DNA from: Stratiolaelaps scimitus
Lineage: Eukaryota > Arthropoda > Arachnida > Mesostigmata > Laelapidae
Reading direction: 5' to 3'
DNA: 64,000 nucleotides
NCBI GenBank assembly: GCA_019614645.1
Contig: JABWDB010000002.1
Coordinates: 10,701,501 to 10,765,500, forward strand
Positions 60,922-64,000 of this stretch are shown in pieces. The stretch's first letter is position 1, and each line of letters starts with the position of its first letter. Made by a program: the position numbers and the translations under genes. The notes under the pieces were generated by a model. The model saw nothing but the letters and a program-made list of their open reading frames with translations, was not told the DNA's origin and ran no database searches.

Positions 60922-61068
60922 TTACAATTTGTCCACCGTAATGCAGGGCTTACATTTTGGCTTGCGGTTGGCCTCCTCTTGGCCTCGTTCAGAAATGTGA
61001 CTGACAAAATCATTATACACATCTCGTCTTAATTGGCCGATTGCTTGTCCGTCTCCTACCAGAGGCAT
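60922..61068 (-). CDS. Weak candidate terminal exon or small ORF, unknown product
   Basis: ATG at 61068-61066 opens a 48-codon frame that ends with TAA at 60922. The product starts MPLVGDGQAIGQLRRDVYND and ends in a basic, two-Cys tail, KPKCKPCITVDKL. Its charged, soluble-looking composition resembles real protein more than the Ser/Leu/Arg-biased frames elsewhere. It has no family match that I recognise, and 48 codons is well within chance. Confidence 0.15.
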   Translation of the reverse strand: MPLVGDGQAIGQLRRDVYNDFVSHISERGQEEANRKPKCKPCITVDKL

Positions 61069-62677
61069 ATTCCCTTACAATATACTCTATTAGTAGGATA
61101 CGACCATTTCCTTGTGTGTTCATGTAAGCGTACCGATATTCTTTCTTGATTTAGCATGCTGAACTGTGTGCCGATATGAATACCCTCTTTCTCTCGGCTT
61201 ACTCTCTGCTACCGATCAGGCCTTACGGTCTTCAGGCGTACCCAGCTACCCAGCCTCGAAACGAACCGAGCGGTTGCCGCATGTCGAATATAGAAGATGT
61301 TTCTTCAACGATAAGCCCAGTCACTAGCGATCGTCATCGCGTACTCAGCACGAGCACTGCTTCTGCAGCGAACGCGACGACCGTTATTACTGCTACGCGT
61401 CGAAACAATGGCGTAGCATAGTATCCAGCCGAGATACTACACCACCGCTAACGCTGTGATTCGTACCTCTATGAATGGCCCATTAATTTAATTGGATCCG
61501 ACGAACACGAGACCGTGGTGAATTTTCACCGACGACTCGGCACAGTCGCCTCAGAACTACACCGCCCGTGCAGACATACGGCAGACATATGCCTGTCCCA
61601 CTTCTGATGGTCGTACTCTTGAATTTTCCAGCATGCCAGTGTGTTACACATGCAACCAACCATATGCAATGAGCAGAGCCAGCCCCCGGGGGTTTCTGGG
61701 CAAGAGGACAGATTCCGACGCTCAGCTCGTTGCACCCTTCAGATGTGTGTTCCTTCTCATTTAATTTCGTCATCTCAATACACGCAGCCCGTGTATCCAT
61801 ATCCGTGTGCCGCGAATCGACAGTAAGAACGGGTAATCTCCTGAGGCAGGAAACAAAAGGAAGACCCTCCTTAATTAATTAGGCGCCCACGACAACAGGA
61901 TATCAAATATTATACCAATTCCTGTCCAATTCGAGCGGAAAAAGGCCGTTGCTCGTTCATTTTCGAGTGTTCGACGGGTGTTTTTCTTTCTTTCGTTTTT
62001 ATCATTGCTTTCGAAGGCTAGTCATTGGAAATTGGAAGCAGGAGATGGCAGCAGTGATAGGCAAGATGAGGCTGGGAACGGAGAGGAATCAAGGGGCGTG
62101 ATCGTCTGGCCTCTTGCCTGGTGAGGCCACCCCTTTACCGGGACGTCGTCAACGTGGAATTGAACGGAGGACTTAACGGAGCAGAATTTATCTGTAATAT
62201 AAGTAGGCCCCACATTTAGGAAACAATGTGACCGGGTGAACCAATCGGTGGGCGGGACTTTTTCAGGTTCGCCTCTCTCACAAGAGACGGTTGAACATCG
62301 TATGTATCGTGGGTGCATTTATATTATCTTCACGGTACGCTGAACTCTGCAACGCATCGCAGTGAAATCTTGACAAGGCAGCAAAGCAGCCATTTTACAG
62401 AGATAGATTCCAGACGAAGTATTTGGCATGCGTTGCGTAAAACTGGAAAGGTTGCACGGGTTGAATATGTAGGTTGCAAATGTCACTATGCAGACAGCAT
62501 GCAAGCATAATTTAAGCGAATGTCCATGTGAGAATTGCGTTCACGTGTTGAATAACAGAATTGCAAGCACGTGTAGATGAACGTACAGGTTGCTCTGTGA
62601 ATTGCCTGTCAATAAAACGGCCGAATTATTATAGAAACTCTCGTACGTGGTAACCGTATATTTTCAAAATGCTCACA

Positions 62678-62721
62678 TAGTCTCCCTCTGATTTACTTAA
62701 AAGTAAATCAGAGGGAGACTA
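62678..62721. repeat. Perfect 21-bp inverted repeat with 2-nt spacer
   Basis: Arm 62678-62698 (TAGTCTCCC...TTTACTT) and arm 62701-62721 are exact reverse complements, separated by AA. Pairing stops sharply at both outer ends. A 44-bp near-perfect palindrome is very unlikely by chance in 64 kb. The spacer is too small for a Dicer-type pre-miRNA loop. Confidence 0.9.
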
Positions 62722-62899
62722 AAGGTCATGTATATCTGATTTCGAACGGCCATTCATAAACCTATAGACACATATATTTTATTTTATATAAAGGGGGGTG
62801 TTGCCACATACACATATCTGCGATTAGCCGGAGTGCATATAGACGACACAGTTTCTTAGTCACATAATGTTAGGTATACAAACCTTACACGGCCCGCCA

Positions 62900-64000
62900 T
62901 CTGATCTGGTTTGCAATGCTATTCAATTTGTGAGTTCCCCTTTAAATATTGTCCCTTTTATCACCAAACGTTGTTCTTGTCAAGATCTTGTCAGTTTACC
63001 CAGAACGTGCAGTGGCGCACCACCGCCGACGAAATTTTCCACGTTTATCACCACTTTGTTAGCTACTCAACCACCTTGTTCTTATTGTAGTGTCTACCTG
63101 TTGCGGACGTTACCGTCGTTGCTATTACCCTCATCATGATTGTTGGTTTTGTTGCTGTCGCCGACGCCGTCATCCTGTTGAAATTGTACGGGGACGAAGC
63201 AAATCGCTGTGTTGGTCCGTTGGTTGGTCTCGCGGCTGTTCGCTTTCGTCTTGGCTTAGATACATTGGCTTGCTGGCAGGTAACAGACGATCTGTGGCGC
63301 CCGTTTCTTTGTGCAGCCTCGCTGCCTGCGTTTTTGTCTGGTGGGGCAGGAGCCCATGCCGTGGGGGCAACGTCGGTGCTGGTTCTCGGTGGTGTGCGAG
63401 TCGTACTCGGAAGCTCATACTAGACAGTCACGGCGTCTCCCTCTTTGCTATCGTCCCACTGATGCTCTTGTTTCTGCCTTCTCTTCTTCTGCTGCCACCG
63501 CGACCACTACGAGCATTGCCACCACCATCATCATGGCCCACCATCCACCATCGGCTGCTTCCTTTGCCCCTCGGCACCCCCCCAGCCCCAGCCCCTCTCC
63601 AACCCCTCATTCGCTCTGTGAGAGGGAAACGGATCACGAGTGTGTTCCTCTCGTTGCCGGTGGAGCCGCCGGCCACTTTCTATCCAGCCAGAGAACTCCC
63701 ACCTCGCTTGCAGAAGCCGCGGCGGCAGAGCAGCCACCAGCCAATTTGGTGTCGGCTTTCCTGTCTCCGCCTGGCGTCCTCTCCTCGTTTCCCAGCCCGT
63801 CCCAATTTCTTTATCCCTTATTCCCCGTATACCCTGTAAACCGAGGCCCCGACCCAGGGTCATAGCGCCGCCATACCGGTGGCCCTATCCCCGTCTATGC
63901 GACCGCACCACCGTCCTCGTCGTCCACTTCCAGGCAGGCGATGGCGGCATCCCCGACTGGTTCTCTCGCTACTCGCCAGGCTGAGTGGCCTCCGCTGGCC
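62900..64000. other. Pyrimidine-rich GC island at the window edge
   Basis: Plus-strand frames of 249 codons (63090-63839) and 184 codons (63311-63865) overlap each other and minus-strand frames. They are driven by Pro/Ser/Leu/Ala-rich CT and CCA sequence. No domain is visible. The island continues to the window end, so an exon extending beyond 64000 cannot be excluded. Confidence 0.4.

Larger units (their letters stand above)
58600..62900. other. Mixed to AT-rich block
   Basis: It holds two weak exon candidates (60530-60662 plus, 60922-61068 minus), the 21-bp perfect inverted repeat at 62678-62721 and GATA units near 58963. Otherwise featureless to the eye. Confidence 0.45.

Noticed and set aside
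63090..63839. 249-codon plus-strand frame
   Set aside because: Cys/Arg then Pro/Leu/Ser low complexity from CT- and CCA-rich DNA, with competing frames on both strands.
1..64000. CRISPR array, prokaryotic operon, phage or bacterial mobile system
   Set aside because: No regularly spaced direct repeats, no dense ORF arrangement and no prokaryotic signals; the microsatellites and SINE-like heads indicate an animal nuclear genome.

Overview
This is about 64 kb of nuclear DNA from an animal, and it reads as intronic or intergenic sequence rather than a gene cluster. Nothing in it looks prokaryotic: there are no operon-like runs of ORFs, no ribosome-binding spacing and no CRISPR array. It is full of di-, tri- and tetranucleotide microsatellites, CAG/CTG and CT tracts, poly-G runs, tRNA-derived SINE-like heads and small inverted-repeat elements. 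CpG is plentiful, which suits an invertebrate, most likely an arthropod. A mite or tick would fit the base composition, but that is a guess without a search.

No open reading frame can be assigned to a known protein-coding gene. The longest frames (237 to 255 codons) lie in GC-rich or low-complexity DNA, overlap other frames, and are no longer than expected by chance. A few short frames have good splice-site context (35.5 kb, 42.5 kb, 60.5 kb, 61.0 kb, 52.1 kb). They are listed as weak exon candidates only. No rRNA, snRNA or intact tRNA was recognised.

The layout alternates between two kinds of DNA. GC- and CpG-rich, low-complexity islands lie at about 2.2-4.5, 5.3-6.4, 12.0-15.1, 18.6-19.9, 21.2-22.5, 23.4-24.7, 26.4-28.3, 29.4-30.3, 31.0-33.7, 39.4-40.3, 45.4-48.3, 49.8-50.8 and 62.9-64.0 kb. 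Between them lies AT-rich DNA that carries the mobile-element remains, AT microsatellites and hairpins. The islands could be promoters, enhancers or 5' UTRs of one or more large genes, but the sequence alone does not show this.

The best-supported structures are repeats. A 470-bp element with degenerate terminal inverted repeats lies at 30452-30921, with a diverged relative starting at 34195. A 357-bp element with 40-bp inverted ends lies at 42957-43313. It is followed directly by a SINE-like head (43355-43443) and then by a LINE ORF1-like coiled-coil remnant on the minus strand (43959-44326). Two further tRNA-derived heads lie at 16.7 and 7.35 kb. Several compact hairpins stand out: a perfect 21-bp inverted repeat at 62678-62721, a pre-miRNA-like hairpin at 15320-15390, a 20-bp hairpin at 19926-19975, and a pair of mutually exclusive hairpins at 38155-38199. 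Short perfect tandem duplications cluster at 37.7-42.1 kb.
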